This document shows positions 25,938 to 34,449 of a stretch of DNA of 64,000 nt, piece by piece. The DNA is from CAMDMI01 sp044379485 (GTDB lineage: Bacteria > Bacteroidota > Bacteroidia > Cytophagales > Flexibacteraceae). A program made the translations under genes and the position numbers. The notes below the pieces were generated by a model. It did not search any database, had not been told where the DNA came from, and worked only from the letters and a program-made list of their open reading frames with translations. Location of the stretch: the NCBI GenBank assembly GCA_044379485.1, contig JBIPOE010000013.1, positions 1-64,000 of the forward strand. The letters are read 5' to 3'. The stretch's first letter is position 1. Each line of letters starts with the position of its first letter.

Positions 25938-28130
25938 CTAAAACAAACAATTCTGCATCAGATCCTTCTCTGAAAAATTATAAAAAAGTTTGTGAATGTT
26001 AATTTCAGATTCACTTTCCTGAAGTTGATATTTTACGTATGAACCATCCTCAGTCATTACATAACTGTTCACATTATCAAGAAGATTGTAATGTAAAATA
26101 CTAATAACCTGCTTCTTAAGTTTATCGTCTGTAATTAGGAAAAGAGATTCCAAACGACGATCAAACGAACGGTTCATCATGTCGGCACTGCCTCCATATA
26201 CTTTTGGAGAACCAGCATTGTTAAAATAATAGACACGGGTATGTTCCAAAAAGTCACCAACAATGGATTTTACCTTAATATTTTCGCTTAAGCCTTGACG
26301 ACCAGGACGTAAACAACAAATACCTCGAACAATCAGTTTAATTGGAACCCCTGCCTGGCTGGCTTTGTACAATTCCTCAATACTGGTTTGATCTTCAAGA
26401 GAATTTATCTTTAATACAATTCCAGAAGGCAGACCCTTTCTGGCATTTTCAGCTTCCAATCGAATCATGCCAACCAATTGGTTACGCATATCTCTGGGAG
26501 AGGTAATCAAATACTCATAAATATCTGGTTTGCTGTGTCCTGTGATTACATTAAAAAACTCGGAAACATCATTGGCATAAATTTCTTTTGATGAAAGAAT
26601 GCCAATATCGGTGTAGATTTTCGAAGTTTCTTCATTGTAATTCCCACTCGCCAGATGAACAAACCGGGTAACTTTGTCTTCCTCTTTTCTTACTATCAAA
26701 CAAAGCTTTGTATGAGTTTTGTAGTTACCGAGTCCATAGATCACAAAACAACCAGCTTTTTGCAATCTTTGAGCCTGTTTGATATTATTCTCTTCATCAA
26801 ACCGGGCTTTTACCTCAAACAAAACAGAAACATATTTTCCGTTCTCAGCAGCTTTTAACAAGGCTTCGATAATTCGGCTATTTTTCGCAAGTCTATAAAT
26901 CGTAAGTTTAATAGAAAGCACATATGGATCGGAGGCAGCCTCTTCTAACATTTTCATCACTGGTTCCATGCTATTAAATGGATGATGCATGAGAATGTCC
27001 TGCTTTTTCAACAACTCAAAAATACTACCACTTCTAGCATCCTGAGGATAGGAAATCGGCAATACCTGCGGAGGATTAAGTGGCATTCTATCCCTAAAAT
27101 CTGCATGGTTAATGATTTGCCAAAGGGATGTATAATCGATCAGATTTTCGGTTATAAAAACATTATCGCTGTCAATATCCCAGCGTTCTTTAAGAATCCG
27201 CATCATGTCAGATGAATAGTTATCTTCAACATCCACGCGAACCACACGCCCAGTTTTTCTGGTACTCAATTGTCTTTTTACTTCATCAACCAAGTCGGCT
27301 TCCACATCATCACTTTCCTCAATAGAAATATCTCCATTTCGCAAAACCCTAAACAGATTTATACTTACTATCTCAATATTCCTGAACAACTTGTCCATCT
27401 GCCAACGGATAATTTCTTCTATTGGCAAAAGAATTTTGAGTTCACCCCTTAAAATCTCAAAAAAACGGCCAAGATTTTGGGGAACCTGCACGAAAGACAA
27501 CCGTATGGGATTTTTCGGATTTTCTTCCATTTTGGTAATGACACCAAAAGTTAGAGTTTTATTTAGAACAATTGGAAAAGTGTGATAAATATCTAAAAGC
27601 ATGGGTGTTAGCATGGGATGGACAGTTCTTTTAAAATAGTCGAAAACGATTTCTTTTTCATTTTCCTCTAAATCGTCTATGCCAACAATTTCAAAGCCAT
27701 TCTTTTTAAATAATGGTTTTAATTCCTGTTCAAAAACCTGGTTCTGAGAACGGAAAAACTCCTGGCTTTCATTCAAAAGCATAGATCTGAACTGGGTTTC
27801 CCTCAGACCAGAATAGTCCATCCTTTCCCTTTTGAAATCCAGATAGTTGTACAGTGAACCAACCCTGATCATAAAAAACTCATCAAAATTAGATGCGGTG
27901 ATGGCAAGAAATTTTAGCTTTTCAAAAAGGTTTCGTTTGTCACTTTTTACCTGATCCAAAACCCTGAAATTGAATTGAAGCCAGCTTAAATCACGACTGA
28001 TAAAATCTGATTCAGCTATAGACCGATGAATTTTATCTGGAGTTTTGGCTTTGGTGTAAGACAAAACTCTATCCACAAATTTAGTTAAGGGCTTGGTAAC
28101 CAATTCTTCTGTTTGCTCTTTAAGTGTCAT
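25938..28130 (-). CDS. ppk1: Polyphosphate kinase 1
   Basis: PPK1 makes inorganic polyphosphate from ATP reversibly and sits at the membrane. The 730-residue product is of family length. It shows the N-terminal FISRDLSWLQFNFRVLDQ and FLAITASNFDEFFMIRVGS, the middle HHPFNSMEPVMKMLEEAA, and the phospholipase-D-like catalytic part with FVHLASGNYNEETSKIYTDI. The latter surrounds the region of the autophosphorylated His. It is convergent with the TIGR02757 gene (16 bases between stops) and appears to be transcribed alone. Confidence 0.96.
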   Translation of the reverse strand: MTLKEQTEELVTKPLTKFVDRVLSYTKAKTPDKIHRSIAESDFISRDLSWLQFNFRVLDQVKSDKRNLFEKLKFLAITASNFDEFFMIRVGSLYNYLDFKRERMDYSGLRETQFRSMLLNESQEFFRSQNQVFEQELKPLFKKNGFEIVGIDDLEENEKEIVFDYFKRTVHPMLTPMLLDIYHTFPIVLNKTLTFGVITKMEENPKNPIRLSFVQVPQNLGRFFEILRGELKILLPIEEIIRWQMDKLFRNIEIVSINLFRVLRNGDISIEESDDVEADLVDEVKRQLSTRKTGRVVRVDVEDNYSSDMMRILKERWDIDSDNVFITENLIDYTSLWQIINHADFRDRMPLNPPQVLPISYPQDARSGSIFELLKKQDILMHHPFNSMEPVMKMLEEAASDPYVLSIKLTIYRLAKNSRIIEALLKAAENGKYVSVLFEVKARFDEENNIKQAQRLQKAGCFVIYGLGNYKTHTKLCLIVRKEEDKVTRFVHLASGNYNEETSKIYTDIGILSSKEIYANDVSEFFNVITGHSKPDIYEYLITSPRDMRNQLVGMIRLEAENARKGLPSGIVLKINSLEDQTSIEELYKASQAGVPIKLIVRGICCLRPGRQGLSENIKVKSIVGDFLEHTRVYYFNNAGSPKVYGGSADMMNRSFDRRLESLFLITDDKLKKQVISILHYNLLDNVNSYVMTEDGSYVKYQLQESESEINIHKLFYNFSEKDLMQNCLF

Positions 28131-28430
28131 AATAGGTTGGAATTAAGTGCTTGGTGAGGTTAAATCTTAATAAGTGAACTATAATGAATCACCAATTTTA
28201 AAGATCGGTAATCCGCTTTTTGAAGTCCCAATTGTATTTTGAAATCGGCCAAATTTGAAGAAAAGGATGCAGATTTTCAAGTAACTGTAATGTATTGCTG
28301 CATTTTCTACCATTTCAAGGGTTTGGATTCAGCAAAATTTTAAAACTTGGACCCGATCTAGAACATTCGCTTAACTAAAAAAGAAGCCTACTTCTGAATC
28401 AGATCCAGATCAAAACTCAAAAGTAATGGC
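28131..28430. other. Gap without a recognisable gene
   Basis: A+T-rich spacer holding the promoter region of ppk1 and the end of the OB-fold gene. I see no RNA gene, no strong hairpin and no supported frame. Confidence 0.4.
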
Positions 28431-28886
28431 CTACTTCGCAGCCCGTGGATCAATCTTTCTGGGCATCTTTTGCATCTGATGCACCTCCAGACTAAGAAAG
28501 CCAAATTCATCAACCACCTTGCCCGTAAGTTTATATACACCCAAACCCTTGAAGGGTGAACGTTTCAAGCTTGGCGGAAAGTGAATGGTATCCAGAAAAT
28601 GTCCATCTGAATCTATAAAACAGCCAAAATTCATCATATCGCCCTTCACTGTCCGCACAGGTTTCAGGGTAATAAGATAGCCGTAAATGGAAACGATTCG
28701 CCCTTTAAAAGCCGCCAACTGGCTGGCCTTGCAGCTCTGCTCCAGGACGGCTCTTCCATTGGGATCCAGATCGGCAGCCGGTTTCAAGTCGATAGCCGTT
28801 TGCGGGGCTGTCCATTCCTGAGTGGCAAATCCTGTTTCGGAATTGGCATCGAGGGAGATTATGGTTGGGTGTGGGCTGGGTTTCAT
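28431..28886 (-). CDS. OB-fold protein, detached C-terminal domain of DnaE-type polymerase
   Basis: The 151-residue product has an OB-fold core at about residues 60-140: VSIYGYLITLKPVRTVKG, then MNFGCFIDSDGHFLDTIHFP, and GKVVDEFGFLSLEVHQM. This text resembles the C-terminal OB domain of a Bacteroidota class of DnaE-like polymerases. Here it is a separate gene whose ATG overlaps the dnaE stop by four bases (ATGA). The upstream in-frame codons contain a stop a few triplets before the ATG, so it is not a simple one-base frameshift. It probably works with the polymerase, for example in DNA binding or sliding-clamp handling. The gene shares the high G+C of dnaE. Confidence 0.75.
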   Translation of the reverse strand: MKPSPHPTIISLDANSETGFATQEWTAPQTAIDLKPAADLDPNGRAVLEQSCKASQLAAFKGRIVSIYGYLITLKPVRTVKGDMMNFGCFIDSDGHFLDTIHFPPSLKRSPFKGLGVYKLTGKVVDEFGFLSLEVHQMQKMPRKIDPRAAK

Positions 28887-31705
28887 ATTGAAATTATTTT
28901 GGTCTTTTCAGCAATCAATTTGCTCCCATTTGAGATTTCTTTTACAAAAGGACTAATCCGGCCAAAGCTCTCGTCTCCCTGCAAATCGCTTCCACCATTA
29001 CTTTTACCTTCACCCACAAAAACCTTGATTTTCAGCGTCTCAGCCTCCTCTCCCCAATCCGTCATCGCAAAAGGCGATACCAGCGGAAAGCCCAGCAATT
29101 CCATTTCATCATAGGCATTTTCTATGTAGTGCTCTGGTGAAAGCTCAGGCAGAGAAAGTTCCTGGCTGTAATCCTCGTCCGACTCAGCAGCAAAAAGCTC
29201 CGCCATGGGTGGCTCAGGGCGTTTGCCATTGTAAAGCATGTGCGCCTCCCAGAGCAGTTCCTTTTTGCTTTGGCCGGTGAAACGAAATGCCCCAATCCGA
29301 ATCAAGATAATCAACTGCTCCAGGCCCATTTGGTTGCGCTTCACCACATTCGATAAACTTTTATAGCGACCGTTCGTTTCCCGCTCATTTACAAGCTGTT
29401 CTGCTACTTTGCTTTCAAGACTTTTGAGGTGCACAAAACCCAGATAAATACTGTCCTTTTTGATACAGGTCAGCACCTGACTGGTGTTCACACAAGGTGC
29501 TTCTATGATGGCCCCGCAACGTCTGGCTTCATGCACATACACTTCAGTGCGGTAAAAACCGCCGAAATTGTTGATCACCGCCACCATAAACTCTTTGGGG
29601 TAATATGCCTTCAAAAACAAACTCTGGTAACTCTCCACCGCAAAACTGGCTGAGTGCGCCTTGCTGAACGAGTAACCAGAAAAGCTTTCCATCTGCCGCC
29701 AGACTTCGGTGGTTACTTCCTCCGTATAGCCTTTGCGGATGCAGGAACTGAAAAACTTCTCCTTTATTTTCTGAAACTCAGCCTTGGAGCGAAACTTGCC
29801 GCTCATCCCCCGCCGCAACACATCAGCCTCTGCAAGGTCCAGACCAGCAAAGTAATGCGCCACTTTGATTACATCTTCCTGGTAGACCATCACTCCATAC
29901 GTTTCCTTCAGCAGGGGCTCCATGGCCGGATGGATGTATTTGAAACTGTTCGGATTGTGGAATCGGAAAATGTATTCCTTCATCATCCCGCTTTTGGCCA
30001 CACCCGGGCGGATAATGGACGAAGCAGCTACAAGTGTTAAGTAATCATCGCAGCGCAACTTGCTCAGCAACTGTCGCATACCTGGACTTTCAATATAAAA
30101 ACATCCAAGCGTTTCTGAGCTGCGGATTTGCTGGCGAATGGTTTCATCCTTTTTAAACCTTTGCACCGCATGCACATCCACATGCACGCCACGATTTTCA
30201 TAAATGATATCTACCGCATCTTTTATATGGCCCAGACCCCGCTGGCTCAGAATATCAAACTTTGCAAAGCCAATATCCTCAGCCACATACATATCAAACT
30301 GCGTGGTCGGAAAACCCTTGGGCGGCATGTTCAGGGCGGTGTAGCAGTAAATGCTTTCCTCCGAAATAATAATTCCGCCAGCGTGAATGGACACGTAATT
30401 GGGCATATCTTTCATCATAGCCCCAAAACGGTTAATCCATTGCATCGTTTTCGTATCCTGAAAATCTTTGGGCGAATCCACCATCTGGTCTATTTCCAGC
30501 TTCGGGATTCCAAAAACCTTGGCCAGTTCCCGCATCGTAGAACTACCCTGATAGGTTACGTAGGCTCCAATCATGGCCACATGGTCCCGTCCGTAGCGTT
30601 TAAAAATGTAGTCCTGAATCTCTTCCCGTTCATCCCAGCTGAAATCGATGTCAAAATCGGGTGGCGAAGTCCGGTGCGGATTGATAAACCGCTCAAAGTA
30701 AAGGTCCAGCTCAATTGGGTCAACATCTGTGATACCCAGACAGTAAGCCACAATAGAATTGGCTCCCGAACCACGGCCCACATGAAAATAGCCACGGCTC
30801 CGTGCGTAGCGGATAATGTCCCAGGTAATAAGAAAATAGGCCGAAAAATCGAGCTGTTCTATAATCAGCAGTTCCTTATCTACCCGTTTCCGGGCATCTT
30901 TGTTGCCTTTTCCATAGCGGTATTGCAGGCCGTCGTTGGCCAGTTTGCGCAGCAGAGCCAGATCGTCGGTGCGATCGGCAGAGAATATCTTTTTGTTTTT
31001 GGGCACATGAAAAGTAAAAGGAAAACTGCACTGCTCCAGCAAAGCCTCTGCCCGGAAAATCAGTTCCGGTGCTTCTTTGTACCAATCCAGCATTTCCTCC
31101 GGTCGGGCAAACCACTCATCTATACCTGCATGCAAATCGGGCGTCAGTTTGCTCAGCAGGCTGTTTTCATCAATGCAGCGCAGCAACCGGTGCAGGTCAA
31201 AACCACGGCGATCCAGAAAAGTAACGGGATGCCAGGCTACTGTTTTGGCTTGCCATTCTGCCCGGGCATTTTTTTGCAGGCTAAAATTCCATTGCGCCAG
31301 TTCCGATGGCCGAATGCCCAACCACTCAGTTTGCCTCGGGTCACGTTTGGGCATATTTTGCTGTGGATATATCCAGAAAACCTGCTCCAGTTCTGGTGCC
31401 TCCGTCGGAAAAGCAGCCTTCCGAAACAGAAAATCGCTCATCCAGTGGTTCAATTTTTCGTAGCCCAAAGGTGAAGCCACCAAGGCGATGTAGCACAGCG
31501 CAAACCCGTTTCGAAACTCAATACCCACCGTCGGTTCTATGCCGGCATTCTGGCAATGCTCCACAAAATCGAAAACACCCGAGGTATTGTTCACATCCGT
31601 AAGTGCCAGCCTGGTAATTCCTCTTGCCACAGCCTCAGCCACAAGCACTTCCGGCGAAAGCACACCATGGTTAAGACTAAAATGCGAATGACAATTGAGG
31701 TACAT
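28883..31705 (-). CDS. Short DnaE-type DNA polymerase III alpha subunit
   Basis: The product (940 residues from ATG 31705) is a C-family DNA polymerase, shorter than a replicative DnaE (about 1160). The N-terminal PHP domain starts MYLNCHSHFSLNHG. Its LALTDVNNTSG lacks the His of the active PHP signature. The palm has GRGSGANSIVAYCLG and PPDFDIDFSW with the catalytic Asp pair, and a third Asp in GFAKFDILSQRGLGHI. Finger and HhH regions follow. A longer frame opens only at TTG 31744, so the ATG is preferred. It lacks a C-terminal OB domain, which is encoded by the next gene. Size and type suggest an accessory, possibly error-prone (DnaE2/ImuC-like) polymerase, but no imuA or imuB is adjacent. 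The G+C content is clearly higher than in the flanks. Confidence 0.88.
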   Translation of the reverse strand: MYLNCHSHFSLNHGVLSPEVLVAEAVARGITRLALTDVNNTSGVFDFVEHCQNAGIEPTVGIEFRNGFALCYIALVASPLGYEKLNHWMSDFLFRKAAFPTEAPELEQVFWIYPQQNMPKRDPRQTEWLGIRPSELAQWNFSLQKNARAEWQAKTVAWHPVTFLDRRGFDLHRLLRCIDENSLLSKLTPDLHAGIDEWFARPEEMLDWYKEAPELIFRAEALLEQCSFPFTFHVPKNKKIFSADRTDDLALLRKLANDGLQYRYGKGNKDARKRVDKELLIIEQLDFSAYFLITWDIIRYARSRGYFHVGRGSGANSIVAYCLGITDVDPIELDLYFERFINPHRTSPPDFDIDFSWDEREEIQDYIFKRYGRDHVAMIGAYVTYQGSSTMRELAKVFGIPKLEIDQMVDSPKDFQDTKTMQWINRFGAMMKDMPNYVSIHAGGIIISEESIYCYTALNMPPKGFPTTQFDMYVAEDIGFAKFDILSQRGLGHIKDAVDIIYENRGVHVDVHAVQRFKKDETIRQQIRSSETLGCFYIESPGMRQLLSKLRCDDYLTLVAASSIIRPGVAKSGMMKEYIFRFHNPNSFKYIHPAMEPLLKETYGVMVYQEDVIKVAHYFAGLDLAEADVLRRGMSGKFRSKAEFQKIKEKFFSSCIRKGYTEEVTTEVWRQMESFSGYSFSKAHSASFAVESYQSLFLKAYYPKEFMVAVINNFGGFYRTEVYVHEARRCGAIIEAPCVNTSQVLTCIKKDSIYLGFVHLKSLESKVAEQLVNERETNGRYKSLSNVVKRNQMGLEQLIILIRIGAFRFTGQSKKELLWEAHMLYNGKRPEPPMAELFAAESDEDYSQELSLPELSPEHYIENAYDEMELLGFPLVSPFAMTDWGEEAETLKIKVFVGEGKSNGGSDLQGDESFGRISPFVKEISNGSKLIAEKTKIISI

Positions 31706-31901
31706 ATTCCCACCATTTTGAGATCGGGCCGGCAAATATACCAATATTATTGGCTTTTAATTTCTAATATAATTGGTTTTTTAATCTTGGCTATGGTCTT
31801 TACCAGCCGGAGTAATTGTGTGAGATGGGTAAACCTGGCGGGGTGGAAAAAACAGAAGTTCAAATATCTTTTTGTTTCTTTGTCTTTCAATTTTGTGATT
31901 A

Positions 31902-32114
31902 ATGAAGGTATTACTGGAAATACAGGAAAACAGATCTGATTTTTTTATGGAAATGCTGAAAAGCCTGAAATACATTTCTGTTTTGGGCATAGCCAAAGAA
32001 AAAAAACAGGAAGAGGCAATTACCAATCTGGTTGAAGCTTTTCAAAATGTGAACCAATACGAAAAAGGTGAAAAGAAACTTAAAAACGCCAAAGACTTGT
32101 TAAATGAACTTTGA
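31902..32114 (+). CDS. Antitoxin of a type II toxin-antitoxin pair
   Basis: The 70-residue protein (starting KVLLEIQENRSDFFMEMLKS, with IAKEKKQEEAITNLVEAFQN in the middle) is small and charged. It overlaps the start of a RelE/ParE-like toxin gene by 11 bases, the standard antitoxin-first order. It resembles short antitoxins found before RelE toxins in Bacteroidota; the DNA-binding fold is not evident. The call is based mainly on context. Confidence 0.7.
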   Translation: MKVLLEIQENRSDFFMEMLKSLKYISVLGIAKEKKQEEAITNLVEAFQNVNQYEKGEKKLKNAKDLLNEL

Positions 32115-32433
32115 GGTAATTGCTACTGAACCATTTGAGAGGAAATTAAGGAAGCTGAATAAAAAATACAAATCACTTCAGGAAGATCTTTTACCTATTG
32201 TTTCGACACTTGAAGTTAATCCCACATTAGGAACTCCCATTGGAAAAGAATGCTTTAAAATCAGGGTAGCTATTTCCAGCAAGGGGAAAGGAACATCGGG
32301 AGGAGGTAGATTGATTACGCTGGTCCGGATAGTCAATAAAAAAGTTTTTCTTCTTGACCTTTACGACAAAGCAGACCAGGAGAATATTTATGATAAAATG
32401 CTTTTGAATCTTATTTCTTATTTGGAGAATTGA
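32104..32433 (+). CDS. RelE/ParE-superfamily toxin
   Basis: The 109-residue protein has the RelE/ParE toxin pattern: an N-terminal helix EPFERKLRKLNKKYKSLQ, then a beta-sheet with CFKIRVAI and RLITLVRIVNKKVFLLDLYD. The C-terminus ends in a helix (IYDKMLLNLISYLE). RelE-type toxins cleave mRNA in the ribosome, ParE-type poison gyrase; the sequence alone does not separate them. It is translationally coupled to the antitoxin gene. Confidence 0.75.
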   Translation: MNFEVIATEPFERKLRKLNKKYKSLQEDLLPIVSTLEVNPTLGTPIGKECFKIRVAISSKGKGTSGGGRLITLVRIVNKKVFLLDLYDKADQENIYDKMLLNLISYLEN

Positions 32434-32968
32434 AAAATGTGATACAACCGATCTGAGGATTGGGTTAGAAATTTCAAAAATTTCTGGCAAATATTTAGGG
32501 GCTGCTGAAAAAGCCATTACTGTTTCATTTTCAAGAGTTTATCAATCATTTTCAGAAATTAAGTGCACGGGTTTTCTTGAAAAACACGTAAAAGTCGTGC
32601 ACTTAAAAATATTGTCATTTCAAAATTGAGAGAAATTTAAAAATGCACAAGACAACCACAAATTGAATTTTTAGATGAAAATATTTTAGTGGCTTAAAAT
32701 TGAATACTTTAGCTACAACTACTTTTGAACTAAAAACTGAATACTGACTACTTTTGACCAATTACTTAAAGCTTTTGACTTTTTCAGTAAGCCCTATTTA
32801 ATACCATGTTTGGTGGTTTTACGAGAACATAGTTCCTGTTTTTATGAATTATCTTAAGCTTGGCAAATCAAGATAGAGGAGATGAATTGAAAATTAATTT
32901 CAAGCCCAAAGAAAATTATTGCCAATTTTAATACCAGCTTATTTTTATTTGCAGCAAAATTTTCACCT
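32434..32968. other. Gap with a nested inverted repeat
   Basis: No gene is supported in these 535 bases. TTAAGTGCACG at 32559-32569 pairs perfectly with CGTGCACTTAA at 32596-32606. The loop contains a second small hairpin (GTTTT / AAAAC). The rest is A+T-rich spacer before the TPR gene. Confidence 0.5.
32559..32606. repeat. 11-bp perfect inverted repeat with inner hairpin
   Basis: The outer arms are TTAAGTGCACG and CGTGCACTTAA. The inner arms GTTTT and AAAAC lie in the 26-base loop. It is downstream of the toxin-antitoxin pair, about 125 bases after the toxin stop. It could be a remnant of a mobile element end, an RNA structure, or a late terminator. Confidence 0.5.
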
Positions 32969-33874
32969 ATGCCTATTTCATCAGAAAGGTCATTCATTGA
33001 AATGAACCGATATATGGACCGAAAAAAAATGTCGGACGAAGAAAGAATAGAATGGATTAAGAATAGTCTCGGGGCTGCTTTACCAGAAATTCCAAAAAAT
33101 GAGCGAACCGACAAGGAAAAAGCCGAAGACATGGCTTTTGATATTTTAGAGGCTATTGAAGAGAATGGGATTCAACTGGAATGGGAGGATGTGAAAGAAC
33201 TGGAGACCAAAGCAAAACAGGCTTTGGAACTTTGCAACACGTCTCCATTGGTTTATGAGGCATATTACAAAGCCTGCCTCAGTAATGAAAAAGCAAGCAA
33301 AATATTGGATAAAGGTCTTGAGGCCTCTGAACTTTTGTTTGGCGGAGACTATGAAAAGGAAAATATGGGCCATTTTTGGGGACTTATCGAAACCAGACCT
33401 TATATCAGATTGCTTGGCGCAAAAGGACTGATATTGGAAGAACAAAATAAGAAAAAGGAAGCCGCTGAAATATTCAACAAAATACTGACTTTAAACCCAC
33501 AGGATAATTCAGGTGTTCGCAACATTCTGCAACGCTTGTACCTGGACTTAAAAGATTATGACGCTTTTGTAGATTTGATAGACCAGTTTGAAGACGAATT
33601 TGAACATTCGCTTCATTCTCTTTACAACTATGCCCTTTACTGTTATATGACAGGTGACGATTGTGAAGATGCGGATGAAGCAATGTTTGATGCTCTGGAT
33701 TTTAACCCATTTGTTTTACCTTACTTATTAGGTAAAAAGCAAATTCCTAAACAACCTATTTCAAGATTTTCGCCAAATGCAGAAGATGGAGCAATGGTGT
33801 ACATTCAGGAAACTTTATCTCTTTGGAGGAAACAGGTTGGTATCCAAAAATGGCTTAGGGAATTTGAAGATTAG
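32969..33874 (+). CDS. Tetratricopeptide-repeat protein, ST7-like
   Basis: The 301-residue cytoplasmic protein has TPR-like helices across residues about 60-240 (ELETKAKQALELCNTSPLVY, ILEEQNKKKEAAEIFNKILT, QRLYLDLKDYDAFVDLIDQF). The C-terminal block (NPFVLPYLLGKKQIPKQP, then SPNAEDGAMVYIQETLSLW) resembles the ST7-type ending seen in bacterial TPR proteins. It has no signal peptide. The function is unknown; likely a protein-protein scaffold. It stands alone. Confidence 0.7.
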   Translation: MPISSERSFIEMNRYMDRKKMSDEERIEWIKNSLGAALPEIPKNERTDKEKAEDMAFDILEAIEENGIQLEWEDVKELETKAKQALELCNTSPLVYEAYYKACLSNEKASKILDKGLEASELLFGGDYEKENMGHFWGLIETRPYIRLLGAKGLILEEQNKKKEAAEIFNKILTLNPQDNSGVRNILQRLYLDLKDYDAFVDLIDQFEDEFEHSLHSLYNYALYCYMTGDDCEDADEAMFDALDFNPFVLPYLLGKKQIPKQPISRFSPNAEDGAMVYIQETLSLWRKQVGIQKWLREFED

Positions 33875-33890
33875 GTTTACAGGGAGACGC

Positions 33891-33904
33891 TTGTAATGTT
33901 ACAA
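33891..33904. other. Small palindrome after the TPR gene
   Basis: TTGTAATGTTACAA is a 6-bp inverted repeat (TTGTAA / TTACAA) with a two-base centre, 17 bases after the TPR stop. It could be an operator half-site pair or a weak terminator stem. Confidence 0.3.
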
Positions 33905-33978
33905 CTTTGTTAATTTCAGACAAAAATCTTAGCAAATAATCTAAGCCCTCTCGCTCAATATTAGCAATAGATTTTGGC

Positions 33979-34311
33979 TTACTGAGTAGTGGTTAATTCC
34001 GTATTGCTTTTCTCTTCCGGCTTTGCCAAAATAAAGTTAAACAATATCTGAACTATCAAACTGGAAGGAATTCCAAAAATCAAATTTCCAAGAAAAACTG
34101 TGGATGCGGAACCAAAAACGGGAATCTGGTTCGTAACCTTTATTGGATCCTGAAAAAGGGCCCAGATGAATGGAATAAAAAAAGTAATGAGCGCATTGAG
34201 CAAATAAGATTGGATGTGACTTATCAACTTTTTTCTCTGGTACAACCATGCACAAAACAAAGGGCCTACGCCAAAAATCACTGCAAACAGGAGCAAAAAT
34301 AAAAGAATCAT
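33979..34311 (-). CDS. Small integral membrane protein of unknown function
   Basis: The 110-residue product has about three membrane segments: LLFLLLFAVIFGVGPLFCAW, then SYLLNALITFFIPFIWALF, and TVFLGNLIFGIPSSLIVQIL. The C-terminal tail (KPEEKSNTELTTTQ) is charged. No family is recognised. It is convergent with the TPR gene, and 138 bases lie between it and the aminotransferase gene upstream. Confidence 0.6.
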   Translation of the reverse strand: MILLFLLLFAVIFGVGPLFCAWLYQRKKLISHIQSYLLNALITFFIPFIWALFQDPIKVTNQIPVFGSASTVFLGNLIFGIPSSLIVQILFNFILAKPEEKSNTELTTTQ

Positions 34312-34449
34312 TTTTTGGGTGATTAAATATGGTTTCGTAAAACTTGTTCATTCTCAGCAATAAAACAATTTGATTTTGGTCAACTTCTTCAGCCTCATAT
34401 TTGGATAACCTAAATTGAATTACAATTCAATCATAATTTTAAAAGGAAG

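Noticed and set aside
30128..31474. 448-codon plus-strand frame opposite dnaE
   Set aside because: It overlaps a clear polymerase gene on the other strand; the length is explained by the G+C-rich codon pattern.
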